From positions 382,236 to 435,000 of the forward strand of contig NZ_CP146287.1 in the NCBI RefSeq assembly GCF_037041345.1: 52,765 nucleotides of DNA, given 5' to 3'. The translations under genes were made by a program, and so were the position numbers. The notes beneath the pieces were generated by a model. The model was not told the origin of the DNA, did not search any database, and worked only from the letters and a program-made list of their open reading frames with translations. Origin of the DNA: Abiotrophia defectiva ATCC 49176. Lineage in GTDB: Bacteria; Bacillota; Bacilli; Lactobacillales; Aerococcaceae. Every line of letters begins with the position of its first letter. Position 1 is the first letter of the stretch. Shown here one piece after another: positions 51,791 to 52,765 of the stretch.

Positions 51791-51820
51791 AGACTGGGAC
51801 TTTGTCCCGGTCTTTTTCTT
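51791..51820 (+). terminator. terminator after the DUF2207 gene
   Basis: AGACTGGGAC and GTCCCGGTCT form a 10-bp stem (one G-U pair) with a 3-base loop and a TTTTTC tail. Confidence 0.9.
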
Positions 51821-51857
51821 GATTTTGTAACTTATGAAAATTTCTTAGCATTTGGGC

Positions 51858-51886
51858 TTGACTCTGACTAAGCGGCGTGATATATT
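51858..51886 (+). promoter_or_regulatory. rRNA promoter P1
   Basis: TTGACT (51858-51863) and TATATT (51881-51886), exact 17-base spacing. Confidence 0.8.
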
Positions 51887-51951
51887 AATGTTCGTCTGAA
51901 AATGACAGACCAACTATCCGAAAAAATATTTGAGAAAGTCGAAAAAAAGTG

Positions 51952-51980
51952 TTGACTTCTCCAATGCAGGGTGGTATGAT
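51952..51980 (+). promoter_or_regulatory. rRNA promoter P2
   Basis: TTGACT (51952-51957) and TATGAT (51975-51980), exact 17-base spacing, 94 bases after P1. The leader that follows contains GAGCACATTGAAAACT, a boxA-like antitermination region. Confidence 0.83.
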
Positions 51981-52148
51981 ATAAAAGTTGTCACGTAGTG
52001 ACGACGAGCACATTGAAAACTAAACAAAGACACACCAAGAATGTGAGGGTCATCGAGGAAACTTGATGAACAACCAACAATTCGGCAGCAGACAAGCTGG
52101 GTAAAAAACAAGCTAGTAAAGAAATGAGTCAAGTAGACTTATGAAATT

Positions 52149-52765
<617 letters not shown>

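Overview
The window looks like a chromosomal stretch of a low-to-mid-GC Firmicute of the order Lactobacillales. The evidence is AGGAGG-type ribosome binding sites, TTGACA/TATAAT promoters, a walRK-yycHI operon, an msm-type sugar operon, a MurNAc-6-phosphate operon and the 5' part of a 16S rRNA gene at the right edge. From memory, that 16S segment reads like Abiotrophia defectiva (Aerococcaceae). This is recall, not a search. Base composition is close to 50% GC except for an AT-rich island at about 4.08-4.83 kb.

Layout. 0-2.6 kb: 3' part of a PLD/SF2 helicase/DUF3427 protein. 2.6-5.5 kb: a small family of paralogous membrane proteins (one full, one short, one 14-codon relic) broken by an AT-rich insert with an NTF2-like gene and a TnpW-like transposon gene. 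5.5-15.9 kb: an alpha-glucoside operon (binding protein, two permeases, LacI regulator, GH31, beta-phosphoglucomutase, DexB-like GH13). It is flanked and interrupted by three arrays of an ~81-bp palindromic repeat. The middle array separates the GH31 gene from a second, orphan copy of its 3' end. 16-19.7 kb: aspartate kinase divergent from homoserine dehydrogenase and homoserine kinase. 19.7-25.2 kb: small membrane protein, YeiH-type transporter, nitroreductase, secreted tannase-like hydrolase, secreted DUF6612-like protein. 25.2-29.7 kb: OmpR-type two-component system, secreted double-DM13 protein, three tandem paralogous small membrane proteins. 29.8-35.8 kb: sulfatase plus its formylglycine-generating enzyme, then murQ-murP-mupG. 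36-41.5 kb: Rex, a NUDIX hydrolase, a P-type cation ATPase behind a yybP-ykoY-type manganese riboswitch, a second unrelated palindromic array (~102 bp period), and a NERD-domain protein. 41.6-44.8 kb: a TrmR-HAD fusion and an L,D-transpeptidase. 45-51.8 kb: walR-walK-yycH-yycI followed by a DUF2207 protein. 51.8 kb to end: tandem rRNA promoters and the start of 16S rRNA.

How the genes fit together. The sugar operon has a consensus promoter with a perfect 18-bp LacI-type operator at the expected transcription start and an adjacent CcpA-like site. It encodes import and intracellular hydrolysis of alpha-glucosides but lacks its own ATPase, and lacks the phosphorylase that would normally feed beta-phosphoglucomutase. 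The murQ-murP-mupG operon imports and cleaves MurNAc-containing sugars. The upstream sulfatase/FGE pair could desulfate host or mucin glycans. The least explained structure is the two families of intergenic palindromic repeat arrays (12 complete units of one, 3 of the other), together with evidence that the first family has been involved in rearrangements of adjacent genes.
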